From Nonomuraea sp. NEAU-A123 (GTDB taxonomy: Bacteria; Actinomycetota; Actinomycetes; Streptosporangiales; Streptosporangiaceae), in the NCBI RefSeq assembly GCF_018603905.1, contig NZ_JAHFZZ010000007.1, positions 1-64,000 of the forward strand: DNA of 64,000 nucleotides. The letters run 5' to 3'. Below, one piece after another: positions 1-7,690 of the stretch. Numbering within the stretch: the first letter of the stretch is position 1; each line of letters starts with the position of its first letter. The notes under the pieces were generated by a model, which saw only the letters and a program-made list of their open reading frames with translations, was not told the DNA's origin and ran no database searches. Both the position numbers and the translations under genes were made by a program.

Positions 1-1
1 G

Positions 2-409
2 CGAGTCCTTCCGCATGAAACAGGCACGAACCCGGACAGGCAGACGCCTCACCAAGAAATAGTCAACTACGAAGACGTGGGGACCTTTACTTGGCCACCA
101 GCGGCGACACGCACCCGACCATTGACAGCGCACATCCTTGCAGGAGCGCTAGTGGCTTTCGCGACATACGACCCTTACGACAAGCGTGATCTCTCATTCA
201 TTCTTCAAGAGATACGTGACGGCAGAGTGCGCGAAGCGACCCTTATCGACAACGATCAACGAATTTCCGTGACCAAGAACGATGGTCGGCAGTGGTATGC
301 CGACTTTGGGCCGCCCGGTCTCTCCGAGACGGCACTCATGGAGGAGCTCAGCAAGGCTGACCCACTCGGCCATCTCAAGGTCACAGTTGTAGGATCTTCG
401 TGGGGATGA
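2..409 (+). CDS. FtsH periplasmic-domain-like protein, 5' end open at window edge
   Basis: The frame is open from the first bases of the window to the TGA at 407-409, so the true start may lie outside; the only internal candidate is GTG at 77, which lacks a clear ribosome binding site. The part from about nt 180 to 400 resembles the extracytoplasmic domain that precedes the AAA module of FtsH proteases: a helix with 'FILQEIRDGRVREATL', then a strand pair 'QRISVTKNDGRQWYADF', then a short helix and a terminal strand. A stretch 'LTAHILAGALVAFATY' before it could be a weak membrane anchor. No AAA+ or M41 peptidase domain follows, so this is a stand-alone or truncated domain. Codons are less GC-biased than in the neighbours. 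The family link rests on pattern recognition only; a hypothetical protein is the safe label. Confidence 0.45.
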   Translation, partial: RVLPHETGTNPDRQTPHQEIVNYEDVGTFTWPPAATRTRPLTAHILAGALVAFATYDPYDKRDLSFILQEIRDGRVREATLIDNDQRISVTKNDGRQWYADFGPPGLSETALMEELSKADPLGHLKVTVVGSSWG

Positions 410-894
410 GACCCGCCAGTACAGTTCGCTGAACTGGCTCAGAGTTTCTCTGCTGGTTCACGGCGACGGCGCTCCGCGCCGTACAGCCTCCGTGGCCGGC
501 CTCCGCACCGTCGCCGCTCCGCCGCCCCCACCGCGCACACCATCGACTCAGGCGATCCCAGCAGCCCGACGCCGACAAACCGTCATTCGGCGGCCTTGTC
601 CTACACGACACGCTGCTGCCCATCGGCGCATTCGGCGCGCTTGCACCCACGGACCTTCTGGGCCGGCCTGAAATTTTCACCGGAGACGCACCCGTCGACC
701 TGCCTCGAGGTGGGCCGCCGAGTGTCGTGCCGGGGGATCTCGTTGACGATCGTTCCTGACTTCGCGTCCACTGAGGCGTGATGCCCCAGGCCGCCGGAGA
801 GCGTTCACCGGCGTCAGCCCGTCCCCCGATATCGACGTCCGTTCGACGTGCCGTGGCAGGGGCGCGAGGACCCCGTCCCGCTCCAGGAGGCAGC
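410..894. other. Intergenic stretch without a convincing gene
   Basis: About 480 bases between the FtsH-like ORF and the esterase relic. Short ORFs on both strands here show no family resemblance. One plus-strand frame (about 570-769) reads as a fairly protein-like segment ending in a TGA but has no start with a ribosome binding site and could be gene debris. The stretch contains the dyad at 669-679 and ends with a good GGAGG ribosome binding site just before 895. Confidence 0.4.
669..679. promoter_or_regulatory. TGAAANTTTCA dyad upstream of the esterase genes
   Basis: The sequence TGAAATTTTCA is an odd-length perfect dyad (TGAAA, any base, TTTCA). The same motif occurs at 4499-4509 ahead of the secreted expansin-like gene. 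GAAA-N-TTTC type dyads are known operators of LacI-family regulators of plant-polysaccharide genes in actinomycetes; assignment here is inference. Confidence 0.4.
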
Positions 895-1104
895 ATGAAG
901 AAGATCGTGGCGGTGATCCTCGCCGCCATCACGCTCGCCGCGGGCGCTGACCCGGCGGCGGCGAGCCCGGGCGGCTCCCCGGCATTCCAGACGGCCTACA
1001 CCAATCTCCTGCGCGGCATCCGGGCGGAGTGCCCGAACGCCGCGCACGTAAAGATCGCCAACCGCCTCACACCCATCGTCGCCCCCAAGATCGGAGTGTT
1101 ATGA
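895..1104 (+). pseudogene. Shrunken relic of a GDSL/SGNH esterase
   Basis: Starts at ATG 895 after a GGAGG ribosome binding site and would encode 69 residues. An intact signal peptide (MKKIVAVILAAITLAAG..., with an Ala-Ala-Ala-Ser cleavage-like region) is followed by 'FQTAYTNLLRGIRAECPN', which matches 'FQTSYVHLLQEVRAAYPG' (residues 245-262) of the next gene, then jumps to 'AHVKIANRLTPIVAPKI', which matches its last residues 319-334. The N-terminal domain, the nucleophile block, the GTND block and the DxxH catalytic pair are all missing. The reading frame is kept. Its TGA overlaps the ATG of the intact esterase (ATGA), so it may now serve mainly as a translated leader for that gene. Most simply it is an internally deleted tandem paralogue; whether a peptide is made is unknown. 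Confidence 0.7.
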
Positions 1105-2105
1105 GGACCCGCCTGCTCCTGAGCACGCTCGTCGCCCTGGTCACGGTGCTCACTTCGCGGGCCGAGGCGGCGGTGGGCGACGGCTCGCCGACCGACGCCA
1201 ACATCTCCTTCACCGGGCGGTGGGACACCTCGGTCTCCACCGCGTACGTGCCGTACTGGGCGGGCACCTACCTCACCACCGGCTTCAACGGCAGGACGGT
1301 CAAACTGCTACAGCGCAACACCATCGACTTGTACTACAGCATCGACGGCGGCGCGTGGGTCTACATCCAGAACGTGAAAGGCACGGTCAACCTCACCCCG
1401 ACGCCCCTGGCCGCGGGGAACCACACCTTGCGCGTCTCCTACCGGGTCGTCGCGGGTTCCTACCATGGCGACGCGGTGTTCCAGGGCCTCGTGCTCGACC
1501 CGGGGGCCACCACGTACGCGACCGCGGTCTCGCCGAAGCTGATCGAGTTCGTCGGGGACTCCATCACCGTCGGCACGACCACCTCCAAGAATGCCCTGAC
1601 CGCCTACGGCTGGCTCATCGGCGAGCGCCTCGGGGTCCGGCACACCCAGATCGCCCAGGGCGGCGCCTGCCTGGTGGCGACCGCGGACGGCTGCGTCGGC
1701 CTGGAGGCGCGCTTCCCCAAGCTCAACCCCAACGCCGACACCCCGAACTGGAACTTCTCCCGCTACCAGGCGAACGCCGTGGTGATCAACCTGGGCACCA
1801 ACGACGTGGGACACGGCGTGAGCACCACCACCTTCCAGACGTCGTACGTCCACCTGCTGCAGGAGGTCAGGGCGGCGTACCCGGGGGCGGCCATCTTCGC
1901 GATGGAGACCTTCACCAGGCGGTACGCCGCGCAGACCAGTGCCGCGGTCGCCGCCCGTAACTCGGCAGGCGACGCCAAGGTCTACTACGTCACCACCGAA
2001 GGCTGGCTGACGAGCACGAACATGTCCGACAACGTTCACCCCAACGACAGCGGTCACGTCGTCATAGCTGATCGCCTGGCACCGATCATCGCCGCCAGAA
2101 TCTGA
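1101..2105 (+). CDS. Secreted GDSL/SGNH (CE2-like) esterase
   Basis: A 334-residue secreted esterase. Start ATG 1101 is chosen because it overlaps the stop of the preceding relic, has GGAG upstream, and begins the signal peptide MRTRLLLSTLVALVTVLTSRAEA. Residues about 30-140 look like the jelly-roll N-terminal domain of carbohydrate esterase family 2; residues 145-334 are the SGNH hydrolase. Catalytic blocks are visible: GDSI with the nucleophile Ser154, GTND with Asn234, and D310-N-V-H313 as the Asp/His pair. CE2 enzymes remove acetyl groups from xylan or glucomannan outside the cell, which fits the nearby expansin-like gene and the shared TGAAANTTTCA dyad. Substrate is inferred, enzyme class is well supported. 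Confidence 0.85.
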   Translation: MRTRLLLSTLVALVTVLTSRAEAAVGDGSPTDANISFTGRWDTSVSTAYVPYWAGTYLTTGFNGRTVKLLQRNTIDLYYSIDGGAWVYIQNVKGTVNLTPTPLAAGNHTLRVSYRVVAGSYHGDAVFQGLVLDPGATTYATAVSPKLIEFVGDSITVGTTTSKNALTAYGWLIGERLGVRHTQIAQGGACLVATADGCVGLEARFPKLNPNADTPNWNFSRYQANAVVINLGTNDVGHGVSTTTFQTSYVHLLQEVRAAYPGAAIFAMETFTRRYAAQTSAAVAARNSAGDAKVYYVTTEGWLTSTNMSDNVHPNDSGHVVIADRLAPIIAARI

Positions 2106-2142
2106 GCGGCCTGCGGGCCCGGTACGAGCGGGTACGGCCGCG

Positions 2143-3705
2143 TCAGGCGCGGGCGGGTTCGATGACGCCGAACCACCGCTGCAAGGCTGCCCGGAGTGCT
2201 TCCAGCTCCGCAGGTTCTGGTTGTGGTGATGCCGATGCCCAGGCCACGTAGCAGTCCGGTCGAAGGAGCAGGGCTGTGGGCGCGGGGGTCTGGGGGCGTG
2301 CGGTGACGATGTCGACGTGGTCCTGCCACGGGGCGAGCGTCTCGGCGAGCGATGTGTCTTCGGTCAGGTCCAGCAGCAGAGGGCGTGCGGTTCTGGTCAG
2401 CTCGGCCAGCCGGACCGGCCCGGCCGGGGTGCGCAGTTCCATGTCCGGGGCGAACCTGCCGGTCAGCGGGTGCGCCTCGGGTTCGCCCATGTCGTAGTGG
2501 ACGTCGGCGCCTGCGGTGAGTTCGGCCAGGCGCTGGACGGTGTCCGGGTCGCGGAGCAGTTCGGTGAACAGGTCGCGCAGTCCGGTGACGTCGCTGCCGG
2601 GGGCGATCAGGGCGGACTGTGCCCGCGCGTTCATGACCATGCGTTGGGCGGCCGATCTCCGCTCGGTGTCGTAGCTGTCCAGCAGTCCGGGCGGGGCGCT
2701 TCCTCGGAGCTCGGCGGCGAGTTTCCAGCCGAGGTTGATCGCGTCCTGCAGGCCGAGGTTGAGCCCGGGTCCGCCGCCCGTGGCGGAGTACACGTGGGCG
2801 GCGTCACCAATCAGGAACACCCGGCCGTCGGCGAATCGTTCGGCGACCCGGGTGTTACCCCCGCTCAGCCGGCGCAGCGCGTGCGGCCCTTCGCCGTCGG
2901 GCGGCCCAAGTGGCACGTCGACGCCGAGCACGCGGCGGACGCTCGCCCGCAACTCCTCCAGGCTCATCGGAGCGTCGGTCGCGGGCTGGTCCCGCTCTGT
3001 GGTGGTGACCAGCGGCGGGTGGCCGGGCATCGGCGCGTAGGAGAACCCTCCGTGCTCGGTGCGGTGGGGCAGGAACGGCAGAACAGCGCCATAGCCGGGC
3101 ACGTTCAGCGCGCCGGTCACGGGATCGACCCAGTCCGTCGGGATCGTCGCGTGCGCTGAGCGGACCGTCATCCGGTCGTAGGTGATGCCGGGGAATTCGA
3201 TGCCGGCGAGCTTGCGCGTGGTGCTGTGGGCTCCATCCGCACCGACGAGATACCGGGCCTGGAGCTGGTACGCTCCGTCCGGACTCGCGACGTCGACGGT
3301 GACCGTGTCGTCGTCCTGCGACAGGCCGACGACCTCGTGTCCCCGCCGGATCTCCACGCCCAGTTCGATGGCGCGCTCCTGCAGGACCTGCACAATGCGG
3401 TGCTGCGGTACCGGCAGGGCATAGATCGGACTGTCCTCCAGCAGGCTCAGGTTCAGGCCCATCGCGCCGAACATGAAGTACGCGGAGTTCGGCTGCGGCG
3501 GATGTGGGCTGCCGCTGAGACGTTCGTACAGCCCGCGGCGGTCGACCATTTTCACGACCTGGCCCAGCAATCCGTTCGCTTTCGGTTCCTTGCTCGGCTC
3601 CGGCAGCCGCTCCAGCACGATCGGCCGGACCCCTGCCAGGCTCAGTTCGCAGGCCAGCATCAGCCCGTTCGGACCGCCGCCGGCGATGACGACATCTGTG
3701 ATCAC
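2143..3705 (-). CDS. FAD-dependent aromatic monooxygenase (PheA/TfdB type)
   Basis: 520 residues of the class A flavoprotein monooxygenase family. The N-terminus carries the dinucleotide fold 'VVIAGGGPNGLMLACEL', the middle has the 'DGAHSTTRKLAGI' motif that binds FAD and NADPH, and 'RVFLIGDAAHVYSATGGGPG' is the second FAD motif. A C-terminal thioredoxin-like part of about 100 residues follows, as in phenol and polyketide hydroxylases. Relatives hydroxylate phenols, polyketides or inactivate antibiotics such as rifampicin and tetracycline. It lies 68 bases downstream of a tetR gene on the same strand and is probably co-transcribed and controlled by it, which is the usual context for an inducible detoxifying or catabolic oxygenase. 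Substrate unknown. Confidence 0.85.
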   Translation of the reverse strand: MITDVVIAGGGPNGLMLACELSLAGVRPIVLERLPEPSKEPKANGLLGQVVKMVDRRGLYERLSGSPHPPQPNSAYFMFGAMGLNLSLLEDSPIYALPVPQHRIVQVLQERAIELGVEIRRGHEVVGLSQDDDTVTVDVASPDGAYQLQARYLVGADGAHSTTRKLAGIEFPGITYDRMTVRSAHATIPTDWVDPVTGALNVPGYGAVLPFLPHRTEHGGFSYAPMPGHPPLVTTTERDQPATDAPMSLEELRASVRRVLGVDVPLGPPDGEGPHALRRLSGGNTRVAERFADGRVFLIGDAAHVYSATGGGPGLNLGLQDAINLGWKLAAELRGSAPPGLLDSYDTERRSAAQRMVMNARAQSALIAPGSDVTGLRDLFTELLRDPDTVQRLAELTAGADVHYDMGEPEAHPLTGRFAPDMELRTPAGPVRLAELTRTARPLLLDLTEDTSLAETLAPWQDHVDIVTARPQTPAPTALLLRPDCYVAWASASPQPEPAELEALRAALQRWFGVIEPARA

Positions 3706-3773
3706 GTGTGCTCCTTTGATCGCACGGAAAATCGACCCGGCAACGGCCAGGTTGGGAGGGGTTCGCGCGGGTT

Positions 3774-4415
3774 TTACGGGACGGGAAGGCCTGCGGTGAG
3801 CTGGTCGAACACCTCGCGCAGCAGCGGCCCGAGCGGAATCGGCCGATCGGCGTTCAGGCAGTGCGTCACGGCCACGGCAGTGCCCGCGCCGACCACCGCG
3901 GCGACCAGTTTCGGGTAGACGTCATGTGCCACGTCGGTGCCGGTGCGCTCGGCGATCGCCTTGGCCAGCTCATCCTGTGCGGCCGCGTCCGCCTTGAGGA
4001 TCTCGCCGTGCAGCGCCGGCTCGGTCAGCAGGAGCCGGAGTCCGTCGGGCCGGCGCTGGTCGTGGGGAGACCCGCCGCCGTTGCCCTCGCCCGGTGCGAG
4101 CTGGGCCTGGACCGCACGCACGATGGAGTCCCACAGATGCTCATCGACCGGCCGCGCTCGCAGTTCGTCGGCGAGCTGCAGCGCGCGCTCCAGGTGGCTG
4201 GCGGCAATCGCCTCGGCCTTGCTGGAGAAATAGTTACGAAAGGTGCGCACGGATACGTTAGCCGCCGCGGCGATGTCCTCCACCGTCACATTGCTCCACC
4301 CGCGCTCGACGCACAGGTGGATCGTGGCCTGGCTCAGCGCGAGCCGGGTCTCCCGCTTCTTGCGTTCCCGCAGTCCGACACCGTCATTCCCTTCAGCCGT
4401 CATGTCCACCACCAT
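3774..4415 (-). CDS. TetR-family transcriptional regulator
   Basis: About 213 residues from ATG 4415 (ATG 4403 is an alternative; a TTG at 4439 would put the start inside the operator and is rejected). Residues about 14-60 form the helix-turn-helix: 'TVEDIAAAANVSVRTFRNYFSSKAEAI' is a typical TetR recognition region. The C-terminal half is the ligand-binding helical domain of the MftR/TetR_C type. It precedes the FAD monooxygenase gene on the same strand, and a perfect 12-base inverted repeat at 4422-4459 overlaps its promoter region. Expected role: autorepressor of the tetR-monooxygenase operon, released by a small aromatic ligand. Ligand is unknown. Confidence 0.85.
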   Translation of the reverse strand: MVVDMTAEGNDGVGLRERKKRETRLALSQATIHLCVERGWSNVTVEDIAAAANVSVRTFRNYFSSKAEAIAASHLERALQLADELRARPVDEHLWDSIVRAVQAQLAPGEGNGGGSPHDQRRPDGLRLLLTEPALHGEILKADAAAQDELAKAIAERTGTDVAHDVYPKLVAAVVGAGTAVAVTHCLNADRPIPLGPLLREVFDQLTAGLPVP

Positions 4416-4421
4416 AGGCTG

Positions 4422-4459
4422 ATCTTGCCAAAAGTGCAAAAATGCCGTTTTGGCAAGAT
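4422..4459. promoter_or_regulatory. Perfect 12-bp inverted repeat, candidate TetR operator
   Basis: ATCTTGCCAAAA at 4422-4433 is repeated as its exact reverse complement at 4448-4459, with a 14-base spacer. It starts 6 bases upstream of the tetR ATG at 4415 and lies in the gap between tetR and the divergent expansin-like gene. Position and symmetry suit an autoregulatory operator; it could also affect the divergent gene. Confidence 0.65.
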
Positions 4460-4498
4460 TTTTGGAGTGCTGCTCCGTCGGCGTTTTCGGGGGGTTGA

Positions 4499-4509
4499 TG
4501 AAAGTTTCA
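4499..4509. promoter_or_regulatory. TGAAANTTTCA dyad upstream of expansin-like gene
   Basis: TGAAAGTTTCA, a perfect odd-length dyad about 100 bases upstream of the expansin-like start at 4609. It is the same motif as at 669-679 ahead of the secreted esterase. A LacI-type regulator of plant-polysaccharide genes is the likely binder (inference). Confidence 0.45.
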
Positions 4510-4608
4510 GTATTTCTGGGGTGTTTGCCCAGCTCACCCGCATCTCTTCTTGACCGGCCAGCACTCTGCGGGGACGTTCGTCTCGAACCTTTCTGCGTTG
4601 GGAGACCG

Positions 4609-5913
4609 ATGAGTTACGCCCGTCGCCGGTTACTCGCCATCCTGCTTCCCGGCCTCCTGGTCGCGCTGTGCGCCTTGGTGCCCTTAACAGAACAGTCCGC
4701 CGGCGCGGTCAGCGATCCGCCCGGCCCTGTGACGGGCAACGCCACCTATTTCGACGGGCTCGGCATGCCGTACGGTGGCTGCGGCGTGCCCCAGGCGAAC
4801 CTCGACTCACAGGACTTCGTCGCGCTCAACGTCTACAACACACCCGGCGATTACACCTTCTACCCCCGGCCACTGACTGGAGCCAACCTCAGCAAGGCCG
4901 GGTTGTGGAACAACGGCCTGAACTGCGGCCGCTACGTACAGGTAGAGATCAGCGACTTCTGTACAGGCACCAACGACGGCGCGCAGAGTCAGCCGTTCTG
5001 CCGCAACGGCTCCTGGGTCTCCGATGCCTACAACGGCGCGAAGCTGACCATGCTGGTCGCCGACAGTTGCGGCGACTCCAACGCCTGGTGCCGCGACGAT
5101 CCCTACCATCTGGACCTGGCCAAGGACTCACTCAACCGGTTCGTGAAGAACGGCGCCGGGGTCGGGGACATGTATCCCGGCCATTGGAACAACCGGCACG
5201 TCACCTGGTCGTTCATCCCCGCGCCCAACTACAGCGGCGACATCAACATCGGGTTCCTGCAGTCCGCCCAGGTCTGGTGGCCCGCCATCTCCGTCTCGCA
5301 CCTGGCCAACGGCATTCACGGCGTCGAGTACCTCGCCAACGGAGCGTGGCAGCCGGCCCAGATGAACGGCGACATGGGCCAGTCCTACGTCATCGGCGGG
5401 ACCACGTCGGGCGGCAGCCAGTTCCAGATCCGGGTGCGAGACGTCACCGACACGCTGATCAACGGCGGCCGCGTGTACAGCTTCACGCTTCCGTCCTCCT
5501 GCGGCACGCAGTGCGGCACGCCGTACACCAAGGTCAGCTACACCACCTCGAACGGCCCGACCGCCACGCCCACGGCGACCCCCACCGTCACCCCCACGCC
5601 CACGGGCGGCACCGGTGTCTCCTGCGACGTGAACTACCAGGTCGCCAACGCCTGGCAGGGCGGCTTCACGACCAGCGTCACCGTGCGGAACACGGGGACC
5701 GCGACCTGGAACAACTGGACGCTCACGTGGACCATGCTGTCCGGCGTGACCCTGACCAGCGCCTGGAGCTCCACCATCACATCGTCGGGTACCACCTGGA
5801 CGATCAAGGCGCCGAGCTGGGCCACGAGCCTGGCGGCGGGCGCGTCGGCCACCTTCGGCTTCCAGGCCAACGGCCCGTCCACGCCCGGCCCGACCAACAT
5901 CACCTGTTCTTAG
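4609..5913 (+). CDS. Secreted expansin-like protein with CBM2
   Basis: 434 residues from ATG 4609, preceded by a GGGAG-type ribosome binding site; earlier in-frame codons do not form a signal peptide. Residues 1-36 are an export signal (arginine-rich start, then a long hydrophobic run). Residues about 40-165 resemble the double-psi beta-barrel of bacterial expansins (EXLX): 'GNATYFDGLGMPYGGCGVP', paired cysteines, and 'YHLDLAKDSLNRF' in place of the HFDLS region carrying the conserved Asp. A second beta-sandwich domain (CBM63-like) follows to about 305. A Thr-Pro linker (TATPTATPTVTPTPT) leads to a C-terminal family 2 cellulose-binding module with paired Cys and Trp residues (WNNWTLTWTM). It should loosen cellulose without hydrolysis outside the cell. 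Domain calls are by motif reading. Confidence 0.8.
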   Translation: MSYARRRLLAILLPGLLVALCALVPLTEQSAGAVSDPPGPVTGNATYFDGLGMPYGGCGVPQANLDSQDFVALNVYNTPGDYTFYPRPLTGANLSKAGLWNNGLNCGRYVQVEISDFCTGTNDGAQSQPFCRNGSWVSDAYNGAKLTMLVADSCGDSNAWCRDDPYHLDLAKDSLNRFVKNGAGVGDMYPGHWNNRHVTWSFIPAPNYSGDINIGFLQSAQVWWPAISVSHLANGIHGVEYLANGAWQPAQMNGDMGQSYVIGGTTSGGSQFQIRVRDVTDTLINGGRVYSFTLPSSCGTQCGTPYTKVSYTTSNGPTATPTATPTVTPTPTGGTGVSCDVNYQVANAWQGGFTTSVTVRNTGTATWNNWTLTWTMLSGVTLTSAWSSTITSSGTTWTIKAPSWATSLAAGASATFGFQANGPSTPGPTNITCS

Positions 5914-5945
5914 GCCGGGCGGGCTCAGCTCGTGGTCATGAGGGT

Positions 5946-6551
5946 CAGGCTTTCGTCCTTCACTTTCTCCGCGACCGCCCCAACGTGGACATTCGCTACG
6001 AGGAAGGCGATCCGCACGGGACCATTCCCGCGGTGAACGAGGGGCGGCTCGACCTGGCCGTGGTCTTCGAGTACGGCATGGTGCCGCACAACTGGCCGAA
6101 GGACCTGAACATGACGTTGATCATGGAGGAGCCGCTCTACGTGCTCGTGCCGACCGGACATCGGCTGGCCGGCCGGAAGCGCATCCAGTTCGGCGAGCTG
6201 TCCGCCGAACGATGGATCTCCTACACCGAGGGGATGGACGCCTCGCTCAACCTGTCGCACATCTGCGCGGCCAGCGGCTTCGACCCCGACGTGCTGTTCC
6301 GCACCAACGACTACAACCTGCCCTTCGAGCTCGTCCGCAAGGGGCTGGGGGTGGCGATCGTGCCGGAGCTGGCGATGATCGAGTCGCACGACGTGTGCGT
6401 GTTCCGGCTCGGCGATCCCTCCCACATTCGCCGGGTCTTCACCGTGAGCCGCGCCACTGACCCGAACCCCCTGCTCGGCCATGCGACGAACATGCTCATC
6501 AGCGCCGCCGAAGTGCTGCACCGGCGCACGGACCTCCCCGTCGCCGTATAG
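5946..6551 (+). pseudogene. 5'-truncated LysR regulator (effector domain only)
   Basis: In frame from about 5946 to the TAG at 6549-6551 lies the substrate-binding half of a LysR regulator: 'NVDIRYEEGDPHGTIPAVNEG', 'LDLAVVFEYG', 'EPLYVLVPTGHRLAG', 'LVRKGLGVAIVPELA'. The DNA-binding helix-turn-helix and the linker helix (about the first 110 residues) are absent, no start codon with a ribosome binding site precedes it, and the fragment begins only about 30 bases after the expansin-like stop codon. It is best read as a gene decapitated by a deletion or by insertion of the upstream block. Confidence 0.8.
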
Positions 6552-6566
6552 GCCGGCGGGCGGCGA

Positions 6567-7121
6567 TCACTCCGGCTCGGCGTGCAGCCGGCGGAAGTCG
6601 TCCAGGCTCCGGCGGTAGAGGGCGAGGTCGCTCTCCAGCTTCCGCCTGGTCAGCCGGTCGGGCTCGGACTCGGCCACCGATCTGCCCGACTCGGTCCAGA
6701 AAGTGTCGGGGGGCAGCTCGGCCGCACCCGGCGGGAAGAACTTCAGCGCCTCTTCCACGGCGCCCACGGCGAAGCTCCAGTCGGCTTCGACGTTCTCGTA
6801 GCTGTGGCCGCCGGACGGATCGGCGGCGTAGAAGAGCGCGCCCTCCAGCGCCCTGCTCGTGTACGTCGCGGCGATGAGGATCCACTGACCGGGGTCGATC
6901 AGCTCGGAGAGCCCGGAGCCGAAGATCGCGCCCTCCTCCCGCGCGCCGATCTCGGCCTCGTACGGGACGAGGATCTCCAGAGCACCGAGGCTGACCACGA
7001 TCCCGTCCGGTTCCCGCGTGAGCGTCGCCCGCCGCGACGCCCCCGGCTCGCCGTCGTGGGCCACCAGGTCGAGGTAGACGTACGCCTCCACCAGCGAACG
7101 GCCCAGGCCGCGCTCAGGCAT
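6567..7121 (-). CDS. Small acidic protein, immunity candidate 2
   Basis: 184 residues from ATG 7121; the start overlaps the end of the upstream gene by 8 bases, implying translational coupling. The protein is acidic and soluble, without signal or membrane segments. Its centre-to-end part 'AVEEALKFFPPGAAELPPDTFWTESGR' clearly parallels 'AVEEVIKFAPPGADAVPDDGFWSERGQ' of the preceding gene, and both open with '[EA]AYVYLDL' / 'EAHLYLDLHP', so the two are diverged tandem paralogues. This copy has lost the cysteine pairs of its partner. It is the last gene of the minus-strand giant-protein locus; placement just downstream of a polymorphic toxin-like gene suggests immunity or accessory function, but no known immunity family was recognised. 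Confidence 0.75.
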   Translation of the reverse strand: MPERGLGRSLVEAYVYLDLVAHDGEPGASRRATLTREPDGIVVSLGALEILVPYEAEIGAREEGAIFGSGLSELIDPGQWILIAATYTSRALEGALFYAADPSGGHSYENVEADWSFAVGAVEEALKFFPPGAAELPPDTFWTESGRSVAESEPDRLTRRKLESDLALYRRSLDDFRRLHAEPE

Positions 7122-7638
7122 GACCGGCCGCCAGGTCCTGGTAGGTGTCCTTGACGACCAGCAGTCGGTCAAGCTGGAACCGGCCAGGCTCGTCCGAACG
7201 CATCCGCTGCCCGCGCTCGGACCAGAACCCGTCGTCGGGCACGGCGTCCGCACCGGGCGGCGCGAACTTGATGACCTCCTCGACGGCCGCGGTCGCGACC
7301 CGCAGCGCCCGCCAGGCCTCGGCCCGGTCGTCCACGGGTACGTTGCCCGCGCTCAGGTCGGCCACCCACAGCCACTCACCCGCGTCGAGCAGCTCCGACG
7401 GCTCCGGCCCGCCGAACGTCGGGTAGCCGGTGGGCATCACCGGCCGCTCGGGCAGCCCGAACAGGTATTCTCGCGCGGTCCCGCACTCCTCGCACGTGCC
7501 CGCGTAGCGGTTGACCAGCTCGCCCTCGACGTCGACCAGCCCACTGTGCCAGGTCGTCTCCGCCGACCCGCACACGCACGGGTGCAGGTCGAGGTAGAGA
7601 TGCGCCTCGTCCCTCGTCCGCGCCACCGCGAATGCCAT
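7114..7638 (-). CDS. Small protein with CxC/CxxC pairs, immunity candidate 1
   Basis: 174 residues from ATG 7638 with an AGGA-type ribosome binding site. Two cysteine pairs, 'HPCVCGS' near residue 21 and 'GTCEECG' near residue 49, suggest a zinc knuckle; the C-terminal region carries 'FAPPGADAVPDDGFWSERGQ', shared with the next gene. It follows the giant gene by 52 bases on the same strand. The giant protein also ends in a CRC...CRC cluster, so a shared metal or contact feature is possible. Location immediately after a secreted-toxin-like gene is where an immunity gene would sit. Function is unproven; similar proteins are common beside such giants in actinomycetes. Confidence 0.75.
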   Translation of the reverse strand: MAFAVARTRDEAHLYLDLHPCVCGSAETTWHSGLVDVEGELVNRYAGTCEECGTAREYLFGLPERPVMPTGYPTFGGPEPSELLDAGEWLWVADLSAGNVPVDDRAEAWRALRVATAAVEEVIKFAPPGADAVPDDGFWSERGQRMRSDEPGRFQLDRLLVVKDTYQDLAAGHA

Positions 7639-7690
7639 AGCCGTCCTTTCCTCGACAGTCCATCATCATGCCGGAACGCCGTCATGCCCC

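Noticed and set aside
381..932. 183-codon minus-strand ORF at the left side
   Set aside because: Composition-driven reading with no domain, overlapping the signal peptide of the esterase relic; no ribosome binding site.
4668..5924. Upstream part of the 627-codon ORF that contains the LysR fragment
   Set aside because: This part is an out-of-frame shadow of the expansin-like gene; only the segment after about 5946 has family similarity.
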